Both the position numbers and the translations under genes were made by a program. Positions 1 through 8,833 of a stretch of 64,000 nucleotides of DNA are shown here, one piece after another (within the stretch, counting starts at the first letter, position 1; every line of letters starts with the position of its first letter). The DNA is taken from positions 2,172,001 to 2,236,000 of the forward strand of contig NZ_CP056775.1 in NCBI RefSeq assembly GCF_016894445.1, written 5' to 3'. Under the pieces are notes generated by a model, which ran no database searches, was not told the origin of the DNA, and saw nothing but the letters and a program-made list of their open reading frames with translations. The DNA comes from Dyadobacter sandarakinus. GTDB lineage: Bacteria > Bacteroidota > Bacteroidia > Cytophagales > Spirosomataceae.

Positions 1-1184
1 GGGATATTCCTGCTGATTTTGAACAAACCTGCGACTTGTTTGAGCAGACTGAGCCGGGCGCAGGCGACAAGCTCCGGAAGTTTATTGCCGAGGGTGAGCT
101 GAAGTACCGCGTAGGTATGGGCGATCTGGTATACAAGCCCGGACACTCGATGATGGAGTTCATGAGCCTGGGACTACTCCGCGATGCGCTGAAAATCCAG
201 CTTTTTACCTCATTCAGCCAGCATGCACGCAAGTATTTTAAAGATCCCCGCCTGCTGTCGATCATTGAATTCCCGGTACTTTTTCTCGGAGCCATGCCTA
301 AGGATACGCCTGCATTGTATAGCCTGATGAACTTTTCAGGACTGAAACAAGGCACTTTTTACCCGATGGGCGGGTTCGGGCGGGTCGCATCTGCCTTCCA
401 GAAACTGGCCGAGCAGTCGGGGGTTGAGTTTCGTACCATGGAGCAGATCAGTAAGCTTGAAACGCAATCGGGCCATGTAACCGGGCTGATTTCCAATGAC
501 CGGCACATTGCCACGGACGCTGTCGTAGGCAGTGCGGACTACCATCATATCGAACAAAAACTGCTTGATCCCGAAAACAGATCCTATGATGAGCAGTATT
601 GGGAAACACGCACTTTTGCGCCTTCCTGTATGCTGTTTTATTTAGGGGTAAATAAAAAAATAGAAAAGCTCAGACACCACAACCTGTTTTTTGACGAAGA
701 TTTTGAAGGCCATGCTATCGACATTTACAAGCATAAGAAGTGGCCCGAAAAACCCCTCTTTTACGTATGTTGCCCCTCACGTACAGACCCCTCCGTAGCA
801 CCTGACGGCCAGGAAAATCTGTTTGTGCTGATGCCGATCGCCATCGGTCTGGACGATGTGGAAGCGACCCGCGAAAGCTATTACCATATGCTGATGGGCA
901 GACTTGAAGCGTTTGCAGGAGAAGATGTCCGCGGTCACGTGGTATTCCGGCAAAGCTACTGCACCTCCGATTTTATCAAAGATTACAATGCCTACAAAGG
1001 CAATGCCTACGGGCTTGCCAATACCCTTCTGCAAACCGCCATTTTCAAGCCGAAGCTCAGGAGCAAAAAGCTGGACAACCTGTTTTATGCAGGGCAGCTG
1101 ACGGTACCCGGGCCCGGCGTGCCTCCCTCCATCATTTCAGGACAAATCGCAGCAAACGAACTACTAAAATTCCTAAACAGGTAA
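1..1184 (+). CDS. crtI: Phytoene desaturase CrtI, C-terminal part (5' end outside window)
   Basis: The reading frame is open from the first complete codon (base 3), so the gene is cut by the window edge; a TTG at 36 is not a credible start. About 394 residues remain of a family that is usually near 490, so the N-terminal FAD-binding fold is missing. The C-terminus carries the carotenoid-desaturase signature LFYAGQLTVPGPGVPPS, where the flavin-binding tail contacts FAD. Known role: stepwise desaturation of phytoene to lycopene at the membrane. It is followed after 3 nt by crtB, as expected of a carotenoid operon. CrtI is preferred over a CrtD-like desaturase because of its position next to crtB, but the absent N-terminus prevents a firm subtype call. 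Confidence 0.9.
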   Translation, partial: DIPADFEQTCDLFEQTEPGAGDKLRKFIAEGELKYRVGMGDLVYKPGHSMMEFMSLGLLRDALKIQLFTSFSQHARKYFKDPRLLSIIEFPVLFLGAMPKDTPALYSLMNFSGLKQGTFYPMGGFGRVASAFQKLAEQSGVEFRTMEQISKLETQSGHVTGLISNDRHIATDAVVGSADYHHIEQKLLDPENRSYDEQYWETRTFAPSCMLFYLGVNKKIEKLRHHNLFFDEDFEGHAIDIYKHKKWPEKPLFYVCCPSRTDPSVAPDGQENLFVLMPIAIGLDDVEATRESYYHMLMGRLEAFAGEDVRGHVVFRQSYCTSDFIKDYNAYKGNAYGLANTLLQTAIFKPKLRSKKLDNLFYAGQLTVPGPGVPPSIISGQIAANELLKFLNR

Positions 1185-1187
1185 GCA

Positions 1188-2024
1188 ATGAAGGCACTTT
1201 TTGACAGTTTATCAACCTCCTGCAGCAAAACCACGACACAGCTTTACAGTACCTCATTTTCGCTCGGCATCTACTTTTTAAAAAGTAAGTTTCACCACCC
1301 TATTTATGGCATTTACGGGTTTGTAAGGTTGGCAGACGAGATCGTGGACAGCTTCCACGGCTACCGGCAGCAGGAGTTAATGGAGCAGATCAGGCGGGAA
1401 ACCGAGCAGGCAATTGCCAACAAAATCAGCATTAACCCCATTCTCAACAGCTACCAGCATGTGGTGCACAAGTACAAAATTGAATGGGAACTGACCGACA
1501 CGTTTCTGAAAAGCATGGAGATGGACCTGCTTCACAAAGATCACACGCCTGATTCCTACAAGGAGTACATACTCGGTTCGGCGGAAGTGGTGGGACTGAT
1601 GTGCCTGCGGGTATTCAGCGAAGGGAACGAAGCGCTTTATGCAGAACTGAAACCTTACGCCATGAAGCTGGGATCGGCCTTTCAGAAGGTCAACTTCCTC
1701 CGCGATCTCAAGGCCGACTACCAGACACTGGGACGCACCTACTTTCCGGGCGTTAATTTCAGCCAGTTTTCCGCCAGGGAAAAAGAGCTGATTCAGCAGG
1801 AGATTGAGGACGACTTCGAGGAGGCTCTGGTGGGGATCAGAAAATTGCCAGCGGGGTCGAGACGAGGCGTATACCTGGCTTATTACTATTATAAAAAACT
1901 TTTCCTGAGAATCAAGGAAACGCCGGCGGAAAAGGTAATGAACGCCCGCATCCGTATTCCGGACTATGACAAGTTCGGGATGATGTTCCGGTGTTTGGTA
2001 AGGCACCAGTTTGATCTTTTATAA
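1188..2024 (+). CDS. crtB: Phytoene synthase CrtB
   Basis: A 278-residue squalene/phytoene synthase. Both aspartate-rich Mg-diphosphate-binding motifs are visible: the first in GFVRLADEIVDS (about residues 44-55) and the second in NFLRDLKADYQTLGRTYFP (about 168-186). It condenses two geranylgeranyl diphosphates to phytoene, the committed step of carotenoid synthesis. The length is normal for the family. The gene starts 3 nt after crtI stops, so the two are almost certainly co-transcribed. Confidence is high because motif order, length and neighbours all agree. Confidence 0.95.
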   Translation: MKALFDSLSTSCSKTTTQLYSTSFSLGIYFLKSKFHHPIYGIYGFVRLADEIVDSFHGYRQQELMEQIRRETEQAIANKISINPILNSYQHVVHKYKIEWELTDTFLKSMEMDLLHKDHTPDSYKEYILGSAEVVGLMCLRVFSEGNEALYAELKPYAMKLGSAFQKVNFLRDLKADYQTLGRTYFPGVNFSQFSAREKELIQQEIEDDFEEALVGIRKLPAGSRRGVYLAYYYYKKLFLRIKETPAEKVMNARIRIPDYDKFGMMFRCLVRHQFDLL

Positions 2025-2072
2025 CGTTTTTTGGTTATAATGTCATCTGATGTTTTTTCAAAACCCTGCATT

Positions 2073-2591
2073 ATGTCTGACCAGGTAGTACTAGTGAATG
2101 AAGAAGACGAGGCGATCGGGCTGATGCCCAAGCTGGAAGCCCATCAGAAAGGAGTCCTGCACCGCGCCTTCTCTGTATTTGTTTTTAATTCAAAAGGTGA
2201 AATGCTGCTGCAAAGAAGGGCTTTCGGCAAGTATCATTCGGAAGGACTCTGGTCCAATACGTGTTGCAGCCACCCGCTGGACGGCGAAACCACCTACCTC
2301 GGCGCCGTGCGCCGGCTGCGTGAGGAAATGGGCATTACTGCTGAACTGAATTTTCTTTTTACTTTTCAATACAGGGCGTCGCTGGAAAACGGACTCACGG
2401 AGCACGAGCTCGATCATGTTTTCTGGGGTGTTACAGACGACCTGCCGGAGCTGAATCCCGAGGAAGCTTCGGATTTCAGGTATCTGACGACCAGTGAGAT
2501 CCGTGCTGACGTAGCTGCAAATCCCGGCGCTTACACCGAATGGTTTAAGATTTGTCTCTCAGAGGTGCTGGACAAAATCCCCCTGCCCTGA
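2073..2591 (+). CDS. idi: Isopentenyl-diphosphate delta-isomerase, type I (Nudix)
   Basis: The protein interconverts IPP and DMAPP, balancing precursors for the carotenoid enzymes around it. The type I signature SNTCCSHP with its catalytic/metal-site cysteine region is present, followed by the Nudix-like segment RRLREEMGI and the acidic EHELDHVFWG motif. I chose the ATG at 2073 (MSDQVVLVNEEDEAIG), giving 172 residues that begin where the family begins; an in-frame ATG at 2031 would add 14 unlikely residues. An idi gene inside a crt operon is common in Bacteroidota and fits flux control of the isoprenoid branch. Confidence 0.93.
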   Translation: MSDQVVLVNEEDEAIGLMPKLEAHQKGVLHRAFSVFVFNSKGEMLLQRRAFGKYHSEGLWSNTCCSHPLDGETTYLGAVRRLREEMGITAELNFLFTFQYRASLENGLTEHELDHVFWGVTDDLPELNPEEASDFRYLTTSEIRADVAANPGAYTEWFKICLSEVLDKIPLP

Positions 2592-2619
2592 ACATCAACC
2601 TGCTTTAAAATATCATTAA

Positions 2620-3093
2620 ATGGAAACCTGGATCATTAACACAGCGATTGTACTGGCCGCATTCGTGGGTATGGAAGTTGTAGCCTGGCTGGCACACAAG
2701 TACCTGATGCATGGCGCACTTTGGTTTTTGCATCACGACCATCACCAGCGCGACGACGGTGATTTCTTTGAAAAAAACGACTACTTTTTCGTGCTTTTCG
2801 CCATTCCGGGCATCCTGGCCCTACTTTCTGGCCTGCGCGGCGGTGTCAATCCGCTTTTCTGGATAGGCCTGGGGATTACCTTGTATGGTTTTACGTACTT
2901 CCTGGTACACGACATTTTTATTCACCAGCGCTTCAAAATGTTTCGCAAGACGGAATCAGTATACCTGAAAGCCATACGCCGCGCGCACAAGATGCACCAC
3001 AAGCACCTCGGCAAGCACGACGGCGAATGCTTCGGAATGTTGTGGGTGCCGCTTAAATATTTCAGGGAAGCCCGTAACAATGCCGCGCGATGA
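2620..3093 (+). CDS. crtZ: Beta-carotene hydroxylase CrtZ
   Basis: A 157-residue integral membrane non-haem di-iron hydroxylase of the fatty-acid-hydroxylase superfamily. The histidine boxes are clear: HKYLMHG and HHDHHQ near residues 26-43, HDIFIHQRF near 98-106, and AHKMHHKH near 122-129. Four hydrophobic stretches separate them. It adds hydroxyl groups at C3/C3' of beta-carotene, giving zeaxanthin. Its 3' end overlaps the next gene by 4 nt (ATGA), indicating translational coupling with the lycopene cyclase. Confidence 0.93.
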   Translation: METWIINTAIVLAAFVGMEVVAWLAHKYLMHGALWFLHHDHHQRDDGDFFEKNDYFFVLFAIPGILALLSGLRGGVNPLFWIGLGITLYGFTYFLVHDIFIHQRFKMFRKTESVYLKAIRRAHKMHHKHLGKHDGECFGMLWVPLKYFREARNNAAR

Positions 3094-3812
3094 ACTACCT
3101 GTATCTGCTGGTGGACCTCGGCGCCATAATTGTACCGCTTATTTTCTCGTTCCACCCAAAAATCAAACTGTATCAGCAATGGGGTGCCATATGGCCCGCC
3201 ATATTCCTCACGGCAGCACCCTTCATTATCTGGGACAGCTTTTTTACGAAAATCGGCGTGTGGGGCTTCAATCCGAAGTACCTGTGCGGCATTTACCTGT
3301 TCAACCTTCCTATCGAGGAAATTCTGTTCTTCATCTGCATTCCGTATGCCTGCATGTTCACCTACTACGTTTTCAGAAACTGGAAGGGAGTTGATTATAA
3401 GATAAGATCAGAGAAACCAGTGACGGCATTGTTCCTGCTTGTTTCGCTGGCGGGCGTCGTTGTTTTCAGGGACAGATGGTACACCTTGTATGCGCTGGCA
3501 GGTTTGTTTGTATTCCTGGGCTTCCTTCACTTTGTGTATAAATGCCGCTGGCTGAGCCTTTTTTACTTCTCCCACATGTTCTTGCTGGTGCCCTTCTTTA
3601 TTGTCAATGGTATCCTTACCGGAACCGGGCTCGATGAACCCGTGGTATGGTACAACAATGCAGAAAACGTGGGGGTCCGGCTTTTTACAATCCCCGTGGA
3701 GGATGTTTTCTATGGCATGTTTATGCTCCTGATGAATGCATTTATTTTCGAAATACGGCTGCCGCCTAAGACAACAGACAAAACGCTAGAACCGGTCGCC
3801 ATGCGTAAGTGA
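3090..3812 (+). CDS. crtYcd: Lycopene cyclase, fused CrtYc-CrtYd type
   Basis: A 240-residue polytopic protein with two tandem lycopene-cyclase domains. Each half ends with the hallmark proline-acidic motif: LPIEEILFF near residues 72-80 and IPVEDVFYG near 202-210. In Actinobacteria the two halves are separate small proteins (CrtYc, CrtYd); in Bacteroidota they are fused, as here. It cyclises lycopene to beta-carotene, the substrate for CrtZ. The start overlaps crtZ by 4 nt. The last 27 nt overlap the 3' end of the convergent FAD oxidoreductase gene, so two operons meet here without an intergenic space. Confidence 0.92.
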   Translation: MNYLYLLVDLGAIIVPLIFSFHPKIKLYQQWGAIWPAIFLTAAPFIIWDSFFTKIGVWGFNPKYLCGIYLFNLPIEEILFFICIPYACMFTYYVFRNWKGVDYKIRSEKPVTALFLLVSLAGVVVFRDRWYTLYALAGLFVFLGFLHFVYKCRWLSLFYFSHMFLLVPFFIVNGILTGTGLDEPVVWYNNAENVGVRLFTIPVEDVFYGMFMLLMNAFIFEIRLPPKTTDKTLEPVAMRK

Positions 3813-4916
3813 GATCAGCTTGCGCGTGAGTGCGGGCGAGTTGGCCAGGAGCCGCAACGACCAGTCTGTGAGGGTACTTTTTCCAAAAAGATTTTGCAGA
3901 TACATGCCCGCTGCGATGCGGCTGCTGAATGCGCCTTTCCATGCCCGCTCATACAAGGCAGCAACTTCCACGCCATTCTTCTGGTTTTTGAAAAAAACAG
4001 CCAGAGACTCGGCGAGCAGCATAGAGGCACGCATGGCCATGCTCATGCCATTGCCGCAAAGCGGTGTAATACAACCGGCCGCATCCCCCAGCCGCAACAT
4101 CCCTCCCGATGCAGTACTGCGGTAGCTAAAATGCACATTGCTGATCACCATCGGTTCGGGAAAGAGGAAGTCTGAATTTTGGAAGTAGTACTTCAAACGC
4201 GGATTTTTGAATAAAACCTGCTCCTCCATCTCAGGGATATGCCTGCCATGTCGCGCCAGGTTTGCTGCGGTTGTAAGATAGCACAGGCAGTAGCGGTCGC
4301 CATCCACTTTGGAAATGCCGCAGTATCCATCCTGAAAGTTGTGCAGCTCAATGCGGTCCGCAGCCAGGTCGGTGCGGATGTGATATTTTACACCGATGTA
4401 GTTGGTACGCTCCCGGCGGGAATCCCCGACAAAGGCCGGGGTATATTTCCCGAAGCTGCCACAAACCACGCGCGAGCAGAATGTACCCGCAGACGTCTTA
4501 GTCTCGTAACCTTGTGAATCGGATCCCTCCACAGCGGATACCCTGCAATTTTCCAGTACTACTACGCCCCTGTCCTTTGCCAGCCTGCTCAGGGTATCAT
4601 CCAGGGTAAAGCGGCTGATGCCGAAACCTCCGGATACCAGGGGAGCATGCAGCATAAAGCCTTTTTGAGAACTCACACCAAGCTTTGTAATCCGGGGTAA
4701 ATTCATGTCCCGCAGTGGAACGCCCAGTCGTTCCAGGAAATCCCAGCTTTCCATGCTGATGTACTCCCCGCAAACCCTGTGAAAAGGATAGGATTTTTGC
4801 TCAAACAAAACAACATGCAAACCCTGCCCGGCCAGCTGTATGCTGAGACACAGTCCCGCAAGTCCGCCACCGACAATTGCGCAGTCGTACTGTTCAGAGC
4901 TCTTTTCCATACACAA
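3786..4916 (-). CDS. FAD-dependent oxidoreductase, geranylgeranyl-reductase/FixC-like
   Basis: A 376-residue flavoprotein. The N-terminus has a Rossmann FAD motif (AIVGGGLAGLCLSIQLA, about 13-29), then the FHRVCGEYIS segment typical of the geranylgeranyl-reductase-like class of FAD monooxygenases, and the distal FAD motif RLGDAAGCITPLCGNGM near 276-292. It is the last gene of an operon with a methyltransferase and a UbiA-PKS fusion; its start overlaps the methyltransferase end by 23 nt. By analogy with Streptomyces SrsC it may hydroxylate or oxidise the polyketide-derived ring to a quinone; prenyl-chain reduction is the alternative. The substrate is inference only. Confidence 0.8.
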   Translation of the reverse strand: MCMEKSSEQYDCAIVGGGLAGLCLSIQLAGQGLHVVLFEQKSYPFHRVCGEYISMESWDFLERLGVPLRDMNLPRITKLGVSSQKGFMLHAPLVSGGFGISRFTLDDTLSRLAKDRGVVVLENCRVSAVEGSDSQGYETKTSAGTFCSRVVCGSFGKYTPAFVGDSRRERTNYIGVKYHIRTDLAADRIELHNFQDGYCGISKVDGDRYCLCYLTTAANLARHGRHIPEMEEQVLFKNPRLKYYFQNSDFLFPEPMVISNVHFSYRSTASGGMLRLGDAAGCITPLCGNGMSMAMRASMLLAESLAVFFKNQKNGVEVAALYERAWKGAFSSRIAAGMYLQNLFGKSTLTDWSLRLLANSPALTRKLISLTHGDRF

Positions 4917-5589
4917 TTACTTCATGCCTGAATGCCCATTTGTTCTTCACGGTAAAGTTTTTTGCACCTGCTGCATGAAGGAGCTCTTTCCATTCACGCT
5001 TTTTAAAGCCGCGCAGCACTGAGAGGGGCGCATCATTTTTCACAAGGTATGATTTTGAAAAAAGCCGGGTCAGCCACTGAATGGAATAATAGGCCAGCGG
5101 GTTCCTTTCCAGGTCATTGATGACGAGCGTAGCACGGTGGTCCAGAGCAAAGCGGACCAGCTCTGCAAGCTGAGTATCAGACAAATGATGGCAGAACAGG
5201 GAGGCGTGGATAATATCAATCTTCGGCAGGTGAAGGTACAGGCTCCGGTAATCATCACAGATCAGGCTGATTTCCCGCACAGCAATGTTTTTTCGGGCGT
5301 AATCAATGCAGACAGGCTTGATGTCAATGCCATGCAGTTGAAGCTGATACCCGCTTTTTTGTTTCCAGTCGTAAATCCGTTTCAACGTATCCCCTCCCCC
5401 GCAACCAATATCGGCCAAAATGCAGGTTTGAGTTTTGTCGAGCACTTTTTTCAGGGCAGCAAATGAAATTCGGTATCCGCCGAGCCAATGGTTAATTAAG
5501 TCGAGTTCACGGACGTTCCGGTACAAGTCGCCAGCGGGGATATTTTCCTCGTCCAGGAGCTCTTTACGGTGGCTCCTTTGGTTAAACAT
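4894..5589 (-). CDS. Class I SAM-dependent methyltransferase
   Basis: A 231-residue cytosolic methyltransferase. Motif I is ADIGCGGGDTL (about residues 59-69), followed by GIDIKPVCIDYARK for the acidic ribose-binding loop and IIHASLFCHHL for motif IV. It overlaps the upstream UbiA-PKS fusion by 8 nt and the downstream oxidoreductase by 23 nt, so the three genes are very likely translated from one message. The context suggests C- or O-methylation of the polyketide product. Streptomyces srsB does the analogous step with an unrelated ICMT-type enzyme, so this would be a non-homologous replacement. The substrate is unknown. Confidence 0.82.
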   Translation of the reverse strand: MFNQRSHRKELLDEENIPAGDLYRNVRELDLINHWLGGYRISFAALKKVLDKTQTCILADIGCGGGDTLKRIYDWKQKSGYQLQLHGIDIKPVCIDYARKNIAVREISLICDDYRSLYLHLPKIDIIHASLFCHHLSDTQLAELVRFALDHRATLVINDLERNPLAYYSIQWLTRLFSKSYLVKNDAPLSVLRGFKKREWKELLHAAGAKNFTVKNKWAFRHEVIVYGKEL

Positions 5590-7543
5590 ACCGAAGGCGC
5601 ATGGTTTCGATGCTCAGCCCGGGTCCGAAAGCCGCCGCAAAAATGCGCTCGGAAAGGTGTTCAGGTTTTGCCTTTTCCAGCAGATCTTTCAACACGAACA
5701 GGACGGTTGGTGACGACATGTTACCATAGTTCCTGAGCACATTGTAGGTGGGTGCCAGGGCGCATTTATCAAGGTCAAGTGCGAGCGCAAAATCATCAAT
5801 AATACGCTTGCCGCCCGGGTGCACGGCCCAGTGCCGGAAATCTTCGGCCCGCACGCCTACTGCATGGAGCATGGGCCGGATATTGTCGCGGATCAGGTCC
5901 GGTACATAGGATGACAGGTTCATGATAAAACCCGTCTCCGACAATCCCCACGCCATATCTGTATATCCCTGGTGCAGCAGCATCGCGTCGAAAGCATCAA
6001 TCTCGACATGGTGGGCATACCGGGTTTCGGGTTGTGAAGTCACGATTACTGCCGCAGCTCCATCCGCAAAAAGCAGGTTAGACAGCAGGTAGTCGTCATT
6101 GAATTTCTTCTGAAAATGAATGGAGCATAGTTCGGTGCACACGATCAGTACCCTTGCCTGCGGGTGGCTCCGGCAGATGGCGTCGGCATTCTTCAATGCC
6201 AAAATTGCCGCATTACAGCCCATGAAGTTGATACTGCTCCGCTGGATGGTGGGGTTCAGGCCGAGCTCCCGCACAAGCTCGATATCCAGTCCCGGCGCAA
6301 ACAAGCCTGTGCAGGTAACCGTGATCAGGTGCGTCACCGTGTTTTTCCGGCCTTCAAATCCCTCAATTTTGCCGACAGCATCCATCGACAACCGCGTAGC
6401 GTGCCGTCGGTAATATTCCATCCGCTGACTTAATGTAGGTTCGGGAAGCAGGTCGGTGCTGTTGCTGAAAAATTCAAAATCACCTGCACGTTTTCCAAAA
6501 TCACCAATTACCGAGTAGCGATTTTCTATGCCTGTCTTGCCGGCCACAATCCTGATTTTTCTTTTTTCCAGCGGATCGCTGGTGGCGGCAGAGTAAAAGG
6601 CAGCAAGCTCCTCCTGCGAAATACAATGGGCGGGCACTGCCGTTTCAATGACTGATATATAACTCAAAGGATTGCGGGTGATAAAAATTAAAACTAAAAA
6701 ACAACCATTCATACAAACCGCGGCAATCCAGTTCATGCGCATGGTATTCCTGAAATTGGCGTGAGCATTGTCCTTCCAAACCAGGTAAAACCAGTAGCCG
6801 AAATAAGCTACAATCGGAAAAAAGAATACCTGTATGATATAAAAAATCATTCCAAGTTCCCGCGCACGGAAATACATGAAATAAAACAAGTTACATAACA
6901 CAAACATGATCGCCGTGAACACGAAAGTACCTGTATAACCAAGCTTGTAACTGATCGTCACCACGCCGTCACGCAGGTCTTGCCGGTGCTGGTACACCTG
7001 GGTGAGCGGGTAAGCGCCGGCGATCTGAAACGAGCACGCAGCCAGGATCATCATGTTTTCGCGGGTAAGCGGGAGCGCACTGCCCGACACACCCGCAACA
7101 GACAGGTAGTAGGTAAATGCACCCTGAAAAAACACCACGACCAGAAAACCCGCTACCGGATACTTTTTCAGCCTGATCTGCCTCGAACTGTATGCGCGCG
7201 AAGCAGCAATGTACAGCACAATGCAGCCGGCGAATACCACATTTACGAAAATAAGCGCCAGAAAGGTTGCGGCCAGGTCAAGAAAAATCGTGAGGTAAAA
7301 AAGCCAGACTGTCGGCTGAGGCGGTCGTTCCAGCCCGCCAATGCTCTCTTCATCCCGGTCTACGTAGCTGTTGTAACCGTTGCTCGACGGATATACCAGC
7401 AGGTGAATGATCAGGAAAGCGGCCAGTGCCTGCCTGTGCACCACAATTTCGGCCTGACTGTATGCAAGCAGAAATAGAGGGAGCAGGAAAAATGAGAAAG
7501 GGATCCTCAACAACCTTACGGTATCCCGTACCGGCAGGCTCAT
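5582..7543 (-). CDS. UbiA-like prenyltransferase fused to type III polyketide synthase
   Basis: A continuous 653-codon frame with two enzyme domains. Residues about 1-300 are a UbiA-type membrane prenyltransferase: roughly eight hydrophobic helices, a first Asp-rich motif NSYVDRDEES (about 57-66) and a second QHRQDLRDGVVTI (about 184-196). From about residue 303 (YISVIETAVPAHCIS) a complete type III PKS follows, with the catalytic triad Cys in INFMGCNAA, His in VHPGGKR and Asn in RNYGNMSSPT. No internal Met lies at the junction and the frame is unbroken. Family knowledge: type III PKSs make alkylresorcinols or pyrones from fatty acyl starters. The fusion suggests membrane-tethered synthesis and possible prenylation. 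Its start overlaps the GH26 gene stop by 4 nt (ATGA). Confidence 0.85.
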   Translation of the reverse strand: MSLPVRDTVRLLRIPFSFFLLPLFLLAYSQAEIVVHRQALAAFLIIHLLVYPSSNGYNSYVDRDEESIGGLERPPQPTVWLFYLTIFLDLAATFLALIFVNVVFAGCIVLYIAASRAYSSRQIRLKKYPVAGFLVVVFFQGAFTYYLSVAGVSGSALPLTRENMMILAACSFQIAGAYPLTQVYQHRQDLRDGVVTISYKLGYTGTFVFTAIMFVLCNLFYFMYFRARELGMIFYIIQVFFFPIVAYFGYWFYLVWKDNAHANFRNTMRMNWIAAVCMNGCFLVLIFITRNPLSYISVIETAVPAHCISQEELAAFYSAATSDPLEKRKIRIVAGKTGIENRYSVIGDFGKRAGDFEFFSNSTDLLPEPTLSQRMEYYRRHATRLSMDAVGKIEGFEGRKNTVTHLITVTCTGLFAPGLDIELVRELGLNPTIQRSSINFMGCNAAILALKNADAICRSHPQARVLIVCTELCSIHFQKKFNDDYLLSNLLFADGAAAVIVTSQPETRYAHHVEIDAFDAMLLHQGYTDMAWGLSETGFIMNLSSYVPDLIRDNIRPMLHAVGVRAEDFRHWAVHPGGKRIIDDFALALDLDKCALAPTYNVLRNYGNMSSPTVLFVLKDLLEKAKPEHLSERIFAAAFGPGLSIETMRLRYV

Positions 7544-8643
7544 CGGTATAATCCTTTCAGGTCGTTCTCAAACAAAGTATACGGATCATTGTAAAACTTT
7601 ACAAAATCGGGCGCACTGACCTGATCGGGAAAGGGTGCGTAGTAGTGGGTAGGACTTTTGGTGTCATTCCGCCAGACGAGCACGTAACAAAGATCCAGCT
7701 TTTCAGCTTTGAGCGTTTTCAGGAGCGTTTCGGTCCACCAGATGGGATTGGGAATACTTTCGAGACCTGTTTCCGTAAATGCGGCCAGCTTGCCGGCTTT
7801 CCGTGCATAGCCGGATACTATTTTCAGTTTTTTCAACCCTGCATCCAGATCATACTTTCCGTCCCGCCCGAAGTCGCCGTAATTGTCCATTCCCACCATA
7901 TCAACCCACTCGTCACCCGGATACCGTTCCAGGAAATCAGCTTCCGAACGAAACTTGTTGTCGGGAGAAAACGCGTAAATGAAGTTATGTACATCCAGAC
8001 TGTCGCGCAGGTATGAAACCGTAAACCGCCAGACGGAAATAAAATCTTCTCGCGATGTGTGTCCCTTGCCCCACCAGAACCAGTCGCCGTCAAACTCATG
8101 ATAAGGCCTGAAAATCATGGGAGCGAGTGTCCCGTCTTTGGCCCTGACCGACTTTGCAAAGTCGCCTACCGTTTTCAGGATCTGCTTATACTGCGTATGG
8201 TGCGACCCACCGGGTTTGATGAGGGCCATGGATGCACTGGAAACCGAATCTTTCCAGTAAAATCCGCCGCCCGAGGCAGGATTGGAAAAGTGCCAGGCAA
8301 CTGTGGTCAGCCCGCCACGCTCATAAGTATCCACTACATTATTACGCAGTCCCTCCGCGTAGGCAGGAATGGCATCCGCCGGCCTGCCCGACAGTCCGCT
8401 GAAATCAACCCCGATCACCGCCGGGTGCGACCCTGTAACCGATTTTACATCCGAGCGGTCGTGCTCGCCCGACCAGCCGTGCCCATATTCGGTAGCATGC
8501 TGGTGGCCAAACAGTACGCCTGTACGTGCGAGCGCACCCAGGTTCCTGTACAGGTTCCGGGTCTGAAGGGTGGCTTTTTTGTCGATTTGTCCCAGGACAT
8601 TACCCGAAAGGATCAGCAGGAGCAGCAGTAAATGATTTTTCAT
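7540..8643 (-). CDS. GH26 glycoside hydrolase, beta-mannanase-like, exported
   Basis: A 367-residue secreted enzyme with a Sec signal peptide ending near LSGNVLGQ. GH26 hallmarks: the acid/base glutamate in FRPYHEFDGDWFWWG and the nucleophile glutamate in AFTETGLE, plus the HFSNPASGGG segment. It hydrolyses internal beta-1,4-mannosyl bonds in the known family; other GH26 members act on mixed-linkage glucan or xylan. Oddly it is the first gene of the polyketide operon and is coupled by an ATGA overlap to the UbiA-PKS gene. No SusCD pair or other glycan enzyme adjoins it, so it does not look like a polysaccharide utilisation locus. Confidence 0.9.
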   Translation of the reverse strand: MKNHLLLLLLILSGNVLGQIDKKATLQTRNLYRNLGALARTGVLFGHQHATEYGHGWSGEHDRSDVKSVTGSHPAVIGVDFSGLSGRPADAIPAYAEGLRNNVVDTYERGGLTTVAWHFSNPASGGGFYWKDSVSSASMALIKPGGSHHTQYKQILKTVGDFAKSVRAKDGTLAPMIFRPYHEFDGDWFWWGKGHTSREDFISVWRFTVSYLRDSLDVHNFIYAFSPDNKFRSEADFLERYPGDEWVDMVGMDNYGDFGRDGKYDLDAGLKKLKIVSGYARKAGKLAAFTETGLESIPNPIWWTETLLKTLKAEKLDLCYVLVWRNDTKSPTHYYAPFPDQVSAPDFVKFYNDPYTLFENDLKGLYR

Positions 8644-8833
8644 CGGATCAGAAAAACGTTGACAAACTGAGTTGTTCCCAAATAAATGAAGTTATGGGCG
8701 TTTTTTTCTATAAACAGAAAAAGAAAACCTCAGAGAGATCGCCCGGCGCCTGAGCAAAATCAAATGAATGAATAAAATTCAGAGATTTACTTAACGGACT
8801 GCATATTATTCGGGATATCGCTTACTTTGCAGA

